A DNA stretch of 64,000 bases from Amycolatopsis coloradensis (lineage in GTDB: Bacteria; Actinomycetota; Actinomycetes; Mycobacteriales; Pseudonocardiaceae): contig NZ_CP150484.1 in assembly GCF_037997115.1 (NCBI RefSeq), positions 238,179-302,178 of the forward strand, in the 5' to 3' direction. Shown here in pieces: positions 1-8,627 of this stretch. How positions within the stretch are numbered: position 1 is the first letter of the stretch; each line of letters starts with the position of its first letter. Both the position numbers and the translations under genes were made by a program. The notes under the pieces are model-generated. The model did no database searches. It saw nothing but the letters and a program-made list of their open reading frames with translations, and was not told where the DNA came from.

Positions 1-465
1 TCCGCCCCGGCACATCTCGCCACCCTGGATCCGCTCTTCCTCGACAAGCCGTTGCCACAGGCCAACGACCAGACGGTCGCGGTCTGCGCCGCGCAATGCG
101 ATCTGCTGGTCTCCCGGAGACGGGAACGCTCCGGGATCGCGCAGCAGGTCCGGGAACGGCTGGTGCGACTCGGAGGCGTCGACGCGGGGATGGACGAGGT
201 CGCGCGGCAGCTCGCGCTCAGCCCGCGCACGCTGCGACGACGGCTGTTCGAGGCCGGGACCGGCTACCGCACGCTGCTCGACGAGGTCCGTCAGGCCTTG
301 GCGGAGGAAATGCTCGACACCGGCGCGCTCAGCGTGGAGGACGTCGCGCTGCGGCTGGGCTACGCCGAAGCGTCGAGTTTCATCTACGCCTTCAAACGCT
401 GGAAGGGGATGACGCCGGCGGCTTATGCCCGGCGGAACGCGTTGCGAGCACGGCCGGGTAGGTGA
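1..465 (+). CDS. AraC-family transcriptional regulator, C-terminal part (5' end outside window)
   Basis: The reading frame is open from base 1, so the start lies upstream and only the last 154 residues are seen. Roughly the last 95 residues form a double helix-turn-helix of the AraC/XylS type: ARQLALSPRTLRRRL is the first HTH, and LGYAEASSFIYAFKRWKG is the second with the usual F..AFKRW..MTP ending. The effector-binding N-terminus is not visible, so the ligand is unknown. Its tail overlaps the tail of the convergent TetR gene by 74 bp. Confidence 0.88.
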   Translation, partial: SAPAHLATLDPLFLDKPLPQANDQTVAVCAAQCDLLVSRRRERSGIAQQVRERLVRLGGVDAGMDEVARQLALSPRTLRRRLFEAGTGYRTLLDEVRQALAEEMLDTGALSVEDVALRLGYAEASSFIYAFKRWKGMTPAAYARRNALRARPGR

Positions 466-1057
466 CCCGAAGCAGGTGCAGGATCGAGTCGGTGAGGAAG
501 ACCCGCAGCTCGTCGCGGCCGAGCGTGCCACGGATCAGCCATTCGCGTGACGCCGCGCGCAGCATCCCGCCGTACGAACGGATCATCGCGCGGAGTTCTT
601 CGCGACCTTCGGTGACGTCGCTCATCAACGCGGCCGCGAGCACACGATCGGCGGCGATCTCGTCGGCCTCCAGCATGATCCGCTCGATCTCCGGGTCGCG
701 GCCCACCGCCTCCGGGCCGATCGCCGTCAGCCACGCCTGCTCGTTGCGCTCGACGACCTCGATCCAGTGCTGGACGCTGATCGCGAGCCGGTCTTCGGCG
801 GTCGTGTCGGGCAGGTTCTCGATCACCGGCGCCGGGACGATCATCATCTGCCGGACGACTTCCAGGTACAGCTCCCGTTTGCCGCCGAAATAGTGGTTGA
901 TCAGCGGCCGGGCCACCCCGGCGGCCTTCGCGATGTCCGAGGTCGAAACCGAGGCGTACGTGCCCGCGCCGAACAGCCGCCGGGCCGCGGTCAGGATCTC
1001 GGCGCGCCGGGCGGCCGGCTCGAGGCGGCGCCGCCGGATCTCCGGATCGGTGCTCAT
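392..1057 (-). CDS. TetR-family transcriptional regulator
   Basis: A 221-residue protein starting at the ATG of MSTDPEIRRRRLEPAA. The N-terminal HTH region (AEILTAARRLFG, then SDIAKAAGVARPLINHYFGGK) is a typical TetR DNA-binding domain. The C-terminal helical ligand domain is unlike any I can name. A longer open frame continues upstream to 1654 but runs through a repeat element and has no coding logic, so the internal ATG is preferred. It is convergent and overlapping with the AraC gene. Its target may be itself or the small gene divergent from it at 1184. Confidence 0.88.
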   Translation of the reverse strand: MSTDPEIRRRRLEPAARRAEILTAARRLFGAGTYASVSTSDIAKAAGVARPLINHYFGGKRELYLEVVRQMMIVPAPVIENLPDTTAEDRLAISVQHWIEVVERNEQAWLTAIGPEAVGRDPEIERIMLEADEIAADRVLAAALMSDVTEGREELRAMIRSYGGMLRAASREWLIRGTLGRDELRVFLTDSILHLLRVTYPAVLATRSAGHKPPASSPSSV

Positions 1058-1183
1058 GGGCCGAGCGTAACCCGTTTCACGTGACCGCCTGCCGTTACTC
1101 ATTCGGAACAACCCGCCGGTAACCCCCGGGGCCTTCAAGGCGACGTTCGGGGCGGGGGGACCGGGCGTCATGAGTAGGGACGA

Positions 1184-1462
1184 ATGGCCAGTGCCGAACG
1201 CGAGCCGGTTCGCCGTACCGGACGGTGGGTCAGTGTGCGGCTGCAGCATCGTGACGTCCGGATCCAAGGTGACATCGGGGAGGAATCCGTCTCCTACGCG
1301 GGGATCGTGATCACCAGTTTCGAGAACGGTGCCGAGGTCGGCGAACGCTGGATCCCGCTCGGGGTCGATCCGTCGGAGGCCGACGACGAACAGCTCATCC
1401 AGCAGTTGCGCGACGCGCTGATCTGGCAGGCACGCCGGCCGCCCAAGGCCGCGGGGGAGTAG
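1184..1462 (+). CDS. Small hypothetical protein (92 aa)
   Basis: A 92-residue acidic soluble protein with no signal peptide or membrane segment. A beta-rich core (WVSVRLQHRDVRIQGDIGE, then YAGIVITSF) is followed by a helical tail. I do not recognise the family. The start is the ATG after a weak GGGACGA sequence. It is divergent from the TetR gene at 392-1057 and is followed 25 bp later by a 77-bp palindromic repeat that probably terminates transcription. Confidence 0.55.
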   Translation: MASAEREPVRRTGRWVSVRLQHRDVRIQGDIGEESVSYAGIVITSFENGAEVGERWIPLGVDPSEADDEQLIQQLRDALIWQARRPPKAAGE

Positions 1463-1487
1463 CGGAATTGGGAAGGTTCCAGAGCTG

Positions 1488-1564
1488 CTGAAGGGCGCTT
1501 TCACCGCATGCGACGCGGTGAAGGACGCTTTCACTGCATCACATGCGGTGAAAGTCCCCTTCAG
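1488..1564. repeat. Dispersed palindromic repeat family A, copy 1 (77 bp)
   Basis: The element begins CTGAAGG and ends CCTTCAG. Between them, imperfect alternating GGTGAAGGACGCTTTCAC-type units can fold into a long hairpin. A second copy lies at 35155-35231 in the opposite orientation with the same 77-bp length. This copy ends 2 bp before the stop codon of the leftward TetR gene and begins 25 bp after a rightward gene, so it sits exactly between convergent genes and could act as a bidirectional terminator. Confidence 0.85.
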
Positions 1565-1566
1565 CC

Positions 1567-2160
1567 TCATTGGGTCCGGAGGCCGTCGAAGGCGATCTTG
1601 CACACCGCGTCCGCCAGTTCGGTCCCGGCCGAACCCCGTCGCGGCCGGTACCACTCGATCAGCGAGTTCACCATGCCGTACAGCAGCCGCGCGGTGACCG
1701 CGGGATCGATGTCGGGCCGCACGTCGCCCTCGGTCTCGGCCTGTTTCACCAGTTCCGTGACGAGCCGGTCGAATTCCCGCCGCCGCGCCAGCGCCGCCCG
1801 TTCGATCTTGGTGTTGCCGCGCACCCGCAGCAGCAGCGTCACGAACGGCAGCTGCTCGACCAGCACGAGGACACTGCCCCGCACGAGGTGCTCCAGCTTC
1901 TCGATCGCCTTGCCCTCGAAGGATTCCGTCTCGGCGGCGACGGCGAACAGGCCGTTCAGCGCGCGGTCGACGGCGAGCCGCAGCAGCTCCTCCTTGCTCG
2001 GCACGTGGTGGTAGATAGCGGATTTCGTGATGCCGAGCTTGCGGGAGAGGTCCTCCATGCTGGTGCCGTCGTAGCCGCGTTCGTTGAACAGTTTGACCGC
2101 GACCTGGAGCAGCGACTCGAGGTCGTAGCCGGGACGTCCCCGGCGGGCGGGGGTGCTCAA
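1567..2160 (-). CDS. paaR: TetR-family regulator of phenylacetate degradation (PaaR-like)
   Basis: A 197-residue TetR regulator. The N-terminal HTH (LLQVAVKLFNERGYDGTSM, then LSRKLGITKSAIYHHVPSK) is followed by a helical effector domain. The start is a TTG whose last bases overlap the TGA of paaK (TTGA), so translation is coupled and the gene is the third in a paaI-paaK-paaR operon. By location it is the PaaR repressor class known from Corynebacterium, which responds to phenylacetyl-CoA. Two matching operator-like sites sit between the divergent paa operons. The assignment rests on context as well as family. Confidence 0.85.
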   Translation of the reverse strand: MSTPARRGRPGYDLESLLQVAVKLFNERGYDGTSMEDLSRKLGITKSAIYHHVPSKEELLRLAVDRALNGLFAVAAETESFEGKAIEKLEHLVRGSVLVLVEQLPFVTLLLRVRGNTKIERAALARRREFDRLVTELVKQAETEGDVRPDIDPAVTARLLYGMVNSLIEWYRPRRGSAGTELADAVCKIAFDGLRTQ

Positions 2161-3440
2161 CCGCGGTCCCGTTCGTCGAGGACGCGGCGCATCTTGCCCA
2201 GCGACCGTTCCAGCGTGTCCGGGTCGACGACCTCGACGCCGACGCTCACGCCGACCCCGTCCTTGACGCCGGCGATCAGCCGGGCGGCGGCGTCGGCGCG
2301 CTGCTCGGCCGTCGCGTCCGGGCGCGCTTCGACGCGCACCGTCAGGTGGTCCATCCGGCCCTTCGTCGATCGGACCAGCTGGAAATGCGGCGCGAGCGCG
2401 GGGGTCACCAGCACGACTTCCTCGATCTGCGTGGGGAAGACGTTGACGCCACGCAGGATGATCATGTCATCGCTACGTCCGGTCACCTTCTCCATCCGCC
2501 GGTACGCCGGCCGCGCGGTGCCCGGCAGCAGCCGGGTCAGGTCGCGCGTGCGGTACCGGATGATCGGCAGCGCCTGCTTGGTGAGCGAGGTGAACAGCAG
2601 CTCACCCTCGGCGTCGGTCGGTTTTTCGGTGAACGGGTCGATCACCTCGGGGAAGAAGTGGTCCTCCCAGATGTGCAGCCCGTCCTTGGTCTCGACGCAT
2701 TCCTGCGCGACGCCGGGGCCCATCACCTCGGACAGGCCGTAGATGTCGACCGCGTCGATGCCGACGCGTTCTTCGATCTCCGTGCGCATCTGCTCGGTCC
2801 ATGGCTCGGCCCCGAAGATGCCGACCTTGAGCGAACTCGTCTGCGGGTCGACGCCCTGCCGTTCGAATTCGTCGAGCAGGGTGAGCATGTACGACGGGGT
2901 GACCATGATGATCTCGGGTTTGAAGTCGGTGATGATCTGCACCTGGCGCGCGGTCATGCCGCCGGACGCCGGGATCACCGTGCAGCCGAGCTTCTCGGCG
3001 CCGTAATGCGCGCCGAGCCCGCCGGTGAACAGGCCGTATCCGTAGGCCACGTGGACCTTGTCGCCCGGACGCCCGCCCGCCGCGCGGATCGAGCGTGCCA
3101 TCACCGTCGCCCAGGTGTCGATGTCTTCGGCGGTGTAGCCGACGACGGTCGGTTTCCCGGTGGTCCCGCTGGACGCGTGGATGCGGCTGACCTGCGCTTC
3201 CGGCACGGCGAACATGCCGAACGGATAGTTGTCGCGCAGATCCTGTTTGGTGGTGAAGGGGAACCTCGCCAGGTCTTCCAGCGCCTTGCAGTCGTCCGGG
3301 TGAACGCCCGCCTCGTCGAACTTCCTGGTGTAGAACGGCACGTTGTCGTAGGCGTGCCGCAGCGTCCACCGGAGACGCTTCAGTTGCAGCGCCTGGAGTT
3401 CGCCGATGGTCAGGTTCTCGGCGTCGTCGCTGAAAGTCAT
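2157..3440 (-). CDS. paaK: Phenylacetate-CoA ligase
   Basis: A 427-residue adenylate-forming enzyme, the usual PaaK length. It converts phenylacetate, ATP and CoA to phenylacetyl-CoA, the entry step of the pathway. The P-loop-like motif SSGTTGKPTVVGYT, the core YGLSEVMGPGVAQEC and the C-terminal GRSDDMIILRGVNVFP hinge are all present. The ATG overlaps the paaI stop as ATGA, and its own stop overlaps the regulator start, so the three genes form a tightly coupled operon. Confidence 0.96.
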   Translation of the reverse strand: MTFSDDAENLTIGELQALQLKRLRWTLRHAYDNVPFYTRKFDEAGVHPDDCKALEDLARFPFTTKQDLRDNYPFGMFAVPEAQVSRIHASSGTTGKPTVVGYTAEDIDTWATVMARSIRAAGGRPGDKVHVAYGYGLFTGGLGAHYGAEKLGCTVIPASGGMTARQVQIITDFKPEIIMVTPSYMLTLLDEFERQGVDPQTSSLKVGIFGAEPWTEQMRTEIEERVGIDAVDIYGLSEVMGPGVAQECVETKDGLHIWEDHFFPEVIDPFTEKPTDAEGELLFTSLTKQALPIIRYRTRDLTRLLPGTARPAYRRMEKVTGRSDDMIILRGVNVFPTQIEEVVLVTPALAPHFQLVRSTKGRMDHLTVRVEARPDATAEQRADAAARLIAGVKDGVGVSVGVEVVDPDTLERSLGKMRRVLDERDRG

Positions 3441-3853
3441 CGTTGGGGTGCCTTCTCGATGGTGCGGCTGCGGCCGCGGAATTCGGCGACGACCTCCGGC
3501 CCGTCGGGGGTCTCCCGGTGCACGGTGACGTCGTAGATGCCGTTGCGGCCGTAGCGGGTCCGCTCCGTGGCGGTGGCGATGAGGTGGTCGCCGAGTTTGC
3601 CGGCGGCGACGAAGGAGATCTCCGCGCCGGAAGCGACGGTCACCGGGCCGTGGCTGTTGCAGGCGCAGGCGAACGTCGTGTCGGCCAGCAGGAAGACGTA
3701 GCCGCCGTGGGCGATGTCGTGGCCGTTGACCATCGCTTCGGTGATCCGCATGGTGGCGACGGCGCGCCCTTCGGCGGCCTCGACCAGCTCGATGCCCAGC
3801 GCGTTCGACGCCTGGTCGTCGGCGAACATCGTGTGCGCGGCGTTGCCAGTCAT
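3437..3853 (-). CDS. paaI: Hydroxyphenylacetyl-CoA thioesterase PaaI
   Basis: A 138-residue hotdog-fold thioesterase. The helix motif NGHDIAHGGYVFLLADTTFA is the hotdog signature, with Asp in the catalytic-helix neighbourhood. PaaI hydrolyses dead-end ring-hydroxylated CoA esters and frees trapped CoA. The start chosen is the internal ATG of MTGNAAHTMFADDQ, because an upstream in-frame extension would run through the operator. It is the first gene of the leftward paaI-paaK-paaR operon. Confidence 0.93.
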   Translation of the reverse strand: MTGNAAHTMFADDQASNALGIELVEAAEGRAVATMRITEAMVNGHDIAHGGYVFLLADTTFACACNSHGPVTVASGAEISFVAAGKLGDHLIATATERTRYGRNGIYDVTVHRETPDGPEVVAEFRGRSRTIEKAPQR

Positions 3854-3869
3854 GCGAGACCACCTGGTT

Positions 3870-3891
3870 ACTGACCGAATGGACGGTTGTT
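3870..3891. promoter_or_regulatory. Candidate PaaR operator, paaI side
   Basis: A 22-bp imperfect dyad with half-sites ACTGACCG and CGGTTGTT around a 6-bp centre. It lies 17 bp upstream of the paaI start. It resembles the Corynebacterium PaaR motif, which I recall as ACTnACCG-n6-CGGTnAGT, and it shares its layout with the second site at 3990-4011. Binding is inferred. Confidence 0.6.
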
Positions 3892-3989
3892 CAAGGGCGC
3901 CGCAAGTAAAAACGCGCTTTCGTGCGGATGTCAAGGGTCCGTCACCGTCCGGGGGTTTGCAAGCGCCGGGGCAGAAGCTAGAGTGAATT

Positions 3990-4011
3990 ACTGAACGGAC
4001 GGTCTGTTAAT
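3990..4011. promoter_or_regulatory. Candidate PaaR operator, paaZ side
   Basis: A 22-bp dyad starting ACTGAACG with the core AACGGAC-G-GTCTGTT (6 of 7 arm positions symmetric). It lies 22 bp upstream of the paaZ start. It resembles the site at 3870-3891, so one repressor could silence both divergent operons. Confidence 0.6.
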
Positions 4012-4033
4012 CCCATCATCGAAGGGTCGCCCC

Positions 4034-6064
4034 ATGGCTTTGCTGCGCAGCTACGTCTCCGGCGGATGGCACACGGCGGACAACGACGGCGTACCGCTGC
4101 ACGACGCCTCGACCGGCGAAGAGGTCGCCCGGGTTTCGTCCGAGGGCATCGACTTCGCCGCCGCACTGGAGTACGGACGCCGCGTCGGCGGCCCCGCGCT
4201 GCGCGAGCTGACCTTCCACCAGCGTGCCGCGCTGCTGAAGACACTGGCCTCTCACCTGCGTGAACACCGCGAGGAGCTGTACGCGCTCTCGGCGCGCACC
4301 GGCGCCACCAAGACCGACTCGATGGTCGACATCGACGGCGGCATCGGCGTGCTGTTCGCCTACTCCAGCAAGGGCAAGCGCGAACTCCCGAACGACACCG
4401 TCTACGTCGACGGCAACGTCGAGCCGCTGAGCAAGGGCGGCACCTTCGTCGCCCAGCACATCGCCGTCCCGCTGCGCGGGGTCGCCGTCCAGATCAACGC
4501 GTTCAACTTCCCCGTCTGGGGCCCGCTGGAGAAGTTCGCGCCCGCGTTCCTCGCCGGGGTGCCGAGCCTGATCAAGCCCGCCAGCCAGACCGCGTACCTC
4601 ACCGCGCGGCTGGTCGAGATCATCGTCGAGTCCGGCATCCTGCCCGAGGGCACGCTGCAGTTCGTCGCGGGCAGCGTCGGCGACCTGCTCGACCACGTCA
4701 CCGCGCAGGACCTCGTCTCGTTCACCGGCTCCGCGTCGACGGCGCAGAAGCTGCGCGCGCATCCGGCGATCGTGCGCAACTCCGTCCGCTTCAACGCCGA
4801 GGCCGACTCGCTGAACCTGTCGATCCTCGGCCCGGACGCCAAACCCGGCACCACCGAGTTCGATCTCTTCGTCAAGCAGCTGACCACCGAGATGACGGTC
4901 AAGGCGGGCCAGAAGTGCACCGCCATCCGCCGCGCGTTCGTTCCCGCGGACCTGGTGGACGACGTCGCCGAGGCCGCGAGCGCGCGGCTGGCGAAGGTCA
5001 CCATCGGCAACCCCGCCGCCGAAGGTGTGCGGATGGGTGCCCTGGCCAGTCTGGAGCAGCGCGAGGAGGTCCGGCGGTCGCTCAAGGCGCTGCTGGACGT
5101 CGGCACGGTCGTCTTCGGCGACCCGGAGCAGGTCGAGGTCGTCGGCGCGGACGCCGAACGCGGCGCGTTCATCTCGCCGGTGCTGCTGAAGGCCGACCCG
5201 GAGCGCTCCGAGCCGCACGAGGTCGAGGCGTTCGGCCCGGTGTCGACGCTGCTGCCCTACACGTCCACCGAACAGGTCATCGAGCTCGCCGCACGCGGTG
5301 GCGGCAGCCTCGTGGGTTCCGTCGTCTCCGCGGACCAGGAGTTCGTGCGCGAGGTCGTCCTCGGTGTCGCGCCGTACCACGGCCGTCTGCTGGTGCTCGA
5401 CGCCGAAGACGCCAAGGAGTCCACCGGCCACGGTTCGCCGATGCCGCAGCTGGTGCATGGCGGCCCCGGCCGCGCCGGCGGCGGCGAGGAGATGGGCGGC
5501 GTCCGTGGCGTGCTGCACCACATGCAGCGCACGGCGGTCCAGGGTTCGCCCGCCGCCCTGAGCACGGTCACCGGCCGCTGGGTGACGGGCGCACCGAGGG
5601 CAGAGGGCGACGTCCACCCCTTCCGGAAGTCGTTGGCGGAGCTGAAGATCGGTGACTCCGTCGTCGCCGGCCCGCGCACCGTCACCCAGGAAGACGTCGA
5701 CCACTTCGCCGAGTTCACCGGCGACACCTTCTATGCCCACACCGATCCCGAGGCCGCCGCGGCGAACCCGCTGTTCGGCGGGATCGTGGCGCACGGGTAC
5801 CTCGTGGTCTCGTTCGCGGCGGGCCTGTTCGTCTCGCCGGAGCCCGGCCCGGTGCTGGCCAACTACGGCCTGGAGAACCTGCGGTTCCTCACCCCGGTCA
5901 AGGTCGGCGACTCCTTGACCGTGACCCTGACCGCGAAGCAGATCACCCCGCGCATCGACCAGGAGTACGGCGAAGTCCGCTGGGACGCCGACGTGACCAA
6001 CGCCGACGGCGACTCGGTCGCCAAGTACGACGTGCTCACCCTGGTGGCGAAGGAGCAGTCATGA
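4034..6064 (+). CDS. paaZ: Bifunctional oxepin-CoA hydrolase / 3-oxo-5,6-dehydrosuberyl-CoA semialdehyde dehydrogenase
   Basis: A 676-residue fusion close to the E. coli PaaZ length of 681. Residues 1-520 are an aldehyde dehydrogenase: the general base is Glu256 in FNAEADS and the nucleophile is Cys295 in [11 protein letters not shown], both at the E. coli positions. Residues 530-676 are a MaoC-type R-hydratase: Asp564 and His569 in [13 protein letters not shown], then FGGIVAHGY. It opens the oxepin-CoA ring and oxidises the aldehyde. A GAAGGG ribosome site precedes the ATG. The stop overlaps paaA as ATGA. Confidence 0.96.
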   Translation: MALLRSYVSGGWHTADNDGVPLHDASTGEEVARVSSEGIDFAAALEYGRRVGGPALRELTFHQRAALLKTLASHLREHREELYALSARTGATKTDSMVDIDGGIGVLFAYSSKGKRELPNDTVYVDGNVEPLSKGGTFVAQHIAVPLRGVAVQINAFNFPVWGPLEKFAPAFLAGVPSLIKPASQTAYLTARLVEIIVESGILPEGTLQFVAGSVGDLLDHVTAQDLVSFTGSASTAQKLRAHPAIVRNSVRFNAEADSLNLSILGPDAKPGTTEFDLFVKQLTTEMTVKAGQKCTAIRRAFVPADLVDDVAEAASARLAKVTIGNPAAEGVRMGALASLEQREEVRRSLKALLDVGTVVFGDPEQVEVVGADAERGAFISPVLLKADPERSEPHEVEAFGPVSTLLPYTSTEQVIELAARGGGSLVGSVVSADQEFVREVVLGVAPYHGRLLVLDAEDAKESTGHGSPMPQLVHGGPGRAGGGEEMGGVRGVLHHMQRTAVQGSPAALSTVTGRWVTGAPRAEGDVHPFRKSLAELKIGDSVVAGPRTVTQEDVDHFAEFTGDTFYAHTDPEAAAANPLFGGIVAHGYLVVSFAAGLFVSPEPGPVLANYGLENLRFLTPVKVGDSLTVTLTAKQITPRIDQEYGEVRWDADVTNADGDSVAKYDVLTLVAKEQS

Positions 6065-7005
6065 CCGCGACCCTCCCTGAGGAAGACCTCGAACGGCATT
6101 TCGAGGCGACGATCGAGCGGGACCAGCGCATCGAGCCGCGCGACTGGGTGCCCGAGGGCTACCGCAAGACGATGATCCGGCAGATCGCGCAGCACGCGCA
6201 TTCGGAGATCATCGGCATGCAGCCGGAGGGCAATTGGATCACCCGTGCGCCTTCGTTGCGGCGCAAGGCGATCCTGCTCGCGAAGGTGCAGGACGAGGCC
6301 GGGCACGGGTTGTATCTGTACTCGGCGGCGGCCACGCTCGGTGCCGACCGCGCGGATCTGACCGACAAGCTGATCAACGGCAAGCAGAAGTATTCGTCGA
6401 TCTTCAACTACCCGACGCTGACCTTCGCCGACGTCGGCGTGATCGGCTGGCTGGTCGACGGCGCGGCGATCTGCAACCAGGTTCCCCTGTGCCGCAGTTC
6501 GTACGGGCCGTACGCGCGCGCCATGATCCGCATCTGCAAGGAGGAGTCCTTCCATCAGCGGCAGGGTTTCGAGCTGCTGATGACGATGATGCGCGGCACG
6601 GAGAAGCAGCGGGAGATGGTGCAGGAAGCGGTGAACCGCTGGTGGTGGCCGTCGCTGATGATGTTCGGCCCGCCGGACGCCGATTCGCCGAACACCGCGC
6701 AGTCGATGGCGTGGAAGGTCAAACGGCACACCAACGACGAGCTGCGCCAGCGTTTTGTCGACATGTCCATTCCGCAGGCCGAGGCGCTGGGGGTCACCTT
6801 CCCGGACCCGGACCTGAAGTGGAACCCCGAACGCGGGCACTACGACTTCGGCGCCGTCGACTGGGACGAGTTCAAGAACGTGTTGAAGGGCAACGGCCCC
6901 TGCAACGCCCAGCGCATCGCGCACCGGCGGCGGGCCCAGGAAGACGGCGCGTGGGTGCGGGAAGCCGCGGCTGCCCACGCCGCCAAGAAAGGGGCTTCGG
7001 TATGA
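6061..7005 (+). CDS. paaA: Phenylacetyl-CoA 1,2-epoxidase, catalytic subunit
   Basis: A 314-residue ferritin-like di-iron oxygenase subunit, typical length for PaaA. The metal-binding ExxH pairs are seen in [15 protein letters not shown] and [15 protein letters not shown]. With PaaB, PaaC and the reductase PaaE it inserts one oxygen atom into the aromatic ring of phenylacetyl-CoA. The start overlaps the paaZ stop and the stop overlaps the paaB start, both as ATGA. Confidence 0.97.
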   Translation: MTATLPEEDLERHFEATIERDQRIEPRDWVPEGYRKTMIRQIAQHAHSEIIGMQPEGNWITRAPSLRRKAILLAKVQDEAGHGLYLYSAAATLGADRADLTDKLINGKQKYSSIFNYPTLTFADVGVIGWLVDGAAICNQVPLCRSSYGPYARAMIRICKEESFHQRQGFELLMTMMRGTEKQREMVQEAVNRWWWPSLMMFGPPDADSPNTAQSMAWKVKRHTNDELRQRFVDMSIPQAEALGVTFPDPDLKWNPERGHYDFGAVDWDEFKNVLKGNGPCNAQRIAHRRRAQEDGAWVREAAAAHAAKKGASV

Positions 7006-7286
7006 AGCACGACTGGCCGTTGTACGAGGTGTTCGTCCGCGGCAAGCGCGGCTTGAACCACGTGCACGTGGGTTCGCTGCACGCCGCTGACGACGACATG
7101 GCGCTGCACCACGCGCGGGATCTGTACACCCGCCGCAACGAGGGCGTGTCGATCTGGGTCGTGCGCGCGTCGGACATCACGGCGTCTTCGCCGGACGAGA
7201 AGGATCCGTTCTTCGCGCCCAGCGGCGACAAGGTGTATCGGCACCCGACGTTCTACGACATCCCCGACAACGTTCCGCACATCTGA
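7002..7286 (+). CDS. paaB: Phenylacetyl-CoA epoxidase subunit PaaB
   Basis: A 94-residue protein with the PaaB features [21 protein letters not shown], an [11 protein letters not shown] motif and IWVVRASDI. It has no catalytic residues and bridges PaaAC heterodimers in the epoxidase complex. The ATG overlaps the paaA stop, and one base separates it from paaC. Confidence 0.96.
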   Translation: MKHDWPLYEVFVRGKRGLNHVHVGSLHAADDDMALHHARDLYTRRNEGVSIWVVRASDITASSPDEKDPFFAPSGDKVYRHPTFYDIPDNVPHI

Positions 7287-7287
7287 C

Positions 7288-8145
7288 ATGAGCTTCGACA
7301 ACGCCTACGAGGCGATCACCGAGGAGAACGACTCCCGCTGGGCCTTCGGCACCGGGTTCGAGGACCCGCTGTCCGGTGTGGACACCACCGTTCCGTCCGG
7401 TGTGGACGGTGCGCGGCTGGCGGCTTACTGCCTGATGCTCGGCGACGACGCGCTGATCTTCTCGCACCGGCTGCAGGAGTGGTGCACGAACGCGCCCGAA
7501 CTCGAGGATGAGGTCGCGATCGCGAACATCGCCCTCGACCTGCTCGGACAGGCCCGGCTGCTGCTCGCCCGTGCGGGCAAGGCCGACGGCAGCGACCGCA
7601 CGGAGGACTCCTACGCCTTCTTCCGGAGTGAGCAGGAGTACCGCAACGTCCGGCTCGCCGAACTCGACGGCGGGCACTTCGGGCATCTGGTCGCGCGGCT
7701 GCTGGTGTTCTCGATCTGGCGGCTCGCCTTGTTGCAGCGGTTGCAGGCCAGTGTCGATCCGGTCCTGGCGGCCATCGCGGACAAGGGTGTCAAGGAAGTC
7801 GCGTACCACCGCGACTACGCCGCCCAGTGGGCCGTGCGGCTCGGGGACGGCACCGAGCTGTCGCATGAGCTGATGCAGGAGGGCCTGGACGCGGTCTGGC
7901 CGTACGTCGACGAGTTGTTCGTGGCGCACGAGGCCGAGTTCGTCGAGTCGCCGTCGCTGCGGCCGGAGTTCGACGCGATCCTGGACCAGGTGCTGGCCGT
8001 CGCGACGTTGAAGCGTCCCGAGACCGGTGCCATCGCCGGGGTTTCCGGCCGGATGGGCCGCGACGGCGTGCACACCGAGCGGATGGGCTACCTGCTGGCG
8101 ACCCTGCAGAGTGTCGCCAGGGAACATCCGGACGCGACATGGTGA
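7288..8145 (+). CDS. paaC: Phenylacetyl-CoA epoxidase structural subunit PaaC
   Basis: A 285-residue ferritin-fold paralogue of PaaA that lacks the di-iron ligands. Family landmarks are AYCLMLGDDALIFSHRLQEW, NIALDLLGQARLLL and VKEVAYHRDYAAQW. It pairs with PaaA as a structural subunit. The last residues overlap the paaD start by a few bases. Confidence 0.95.
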   Translation: MSFDNAYEAITEENDSRWAFGTGFEDPLSGVDTTVPSGVDGARLAAYCLMLGDDALIFSHRLQEWCTNAPELEDEVAIANIALDLLGQARLLLARAGKADGSDRTEDSYAFFRSEQEYRNVRLAELDGGHFGHLVARLLVFSIWRLALLQRLQASVDPVLAAIADKGVKEVAYHRDYAAQWAVRLGDGTELSHELMQEGLDAVWPYVDELFVAHEAEFVESPSLRPEFDAILDQVLAVATLKRPETGAIAGVSGRMGRDGVHTERMGYLLATLQSVAREHPDATW

Positions 8146-8627
8146 CCGCGTACGCGGTGGCGGCCACGGTCACCGATCCGGAACTGCCGATGCTCACCCT
8201 CGCGGACCTCGGCGTCCTGCGTGAAGTGTCCGAAGAGGACGGACGGGTGGTCGTCGCGATCACCCCGACCTACACCGGCTGCCCGGCGATGGACACCATG
8301 CGCGACGACCTCGTGCACGCGCTGACCGGCGCGGGGTACGGCGAGGTCGAGGTCCGCACGGTGCTCCAGCCCGCTTGGTCCACGGACTGGATCACCGAGG
8401 ACGGCAAACGGAAACTGGCCGAAGCGGGCATCGCTCCGCCGGGGGCCGCGCCGCGGCGCACCGGCCCGATCCCGCTCACGCTGAGCCCGCCGGTGTCGTC
8501 CGTGCGCTGCCCGCACTGCGGTTCCGCGGACACCGAGGAGCAGTCCCGGTTCAGCGCGACGGCGTGCAAGGCCCTGCGCCGCTGCCGGTTCTGCCTCGAA
8601 CCGTTCGAACACGTCAAGGAGATCTAG
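8139..8627 (+). CDS. paaD: Phenylacetate degradation protein PaaD (DUF59/MIP18 family)
   Basis: A 162-residue protein. Residues 1-100 are a DUF59 domain (DPELPMLTLADLGVL, then TPTYTGCPAMD), thought to help iron-sulfur assembly for the epoxidase system. The C-terminus adds a four-cysteine zinc ribbon (CPHCGSADTE, then CRFCLEPF). The ATG at 8139 is used; a GTG one codon later would give a 4-bp GTGA overlap with paaC and is equally plausible. The stop overlaps the paaE GTG by one base. Confidence 0.94.
   Translation: MVTAYAVAATVTDPELPMLTLADLGVLREVSEEDGRVVVAITPTYTGCPAMDTMRDDLVHALTGAGYGEVEVRTVLQPAWSTDWITEDGKRKLAEAGIAPPGAAPRRTGPIPLTLSPPVSSVRCPHCGSADTEEQSRFSATACKALRRCRFCLEPFEHVKEI

Noticed and set aside
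1054..1654. N-terminal extension of the first TetR gene to a 420-residue protein
   Set aside because: The extra 199 residues translate the family A repeat and an intergenic region, and lie antisense to the small gene at 1184-1462. A TetR protein starts naturally at the ATG at 1057.
4016..5794. 592-codon open frame antisense to paaZ
   Set aside because: paaZ is certain on the plus strand with both catalytic domains intact. The minus-strand frame has the Arg/Gly/Val-rich composition of a high-GC shadow and no recognisable domain.
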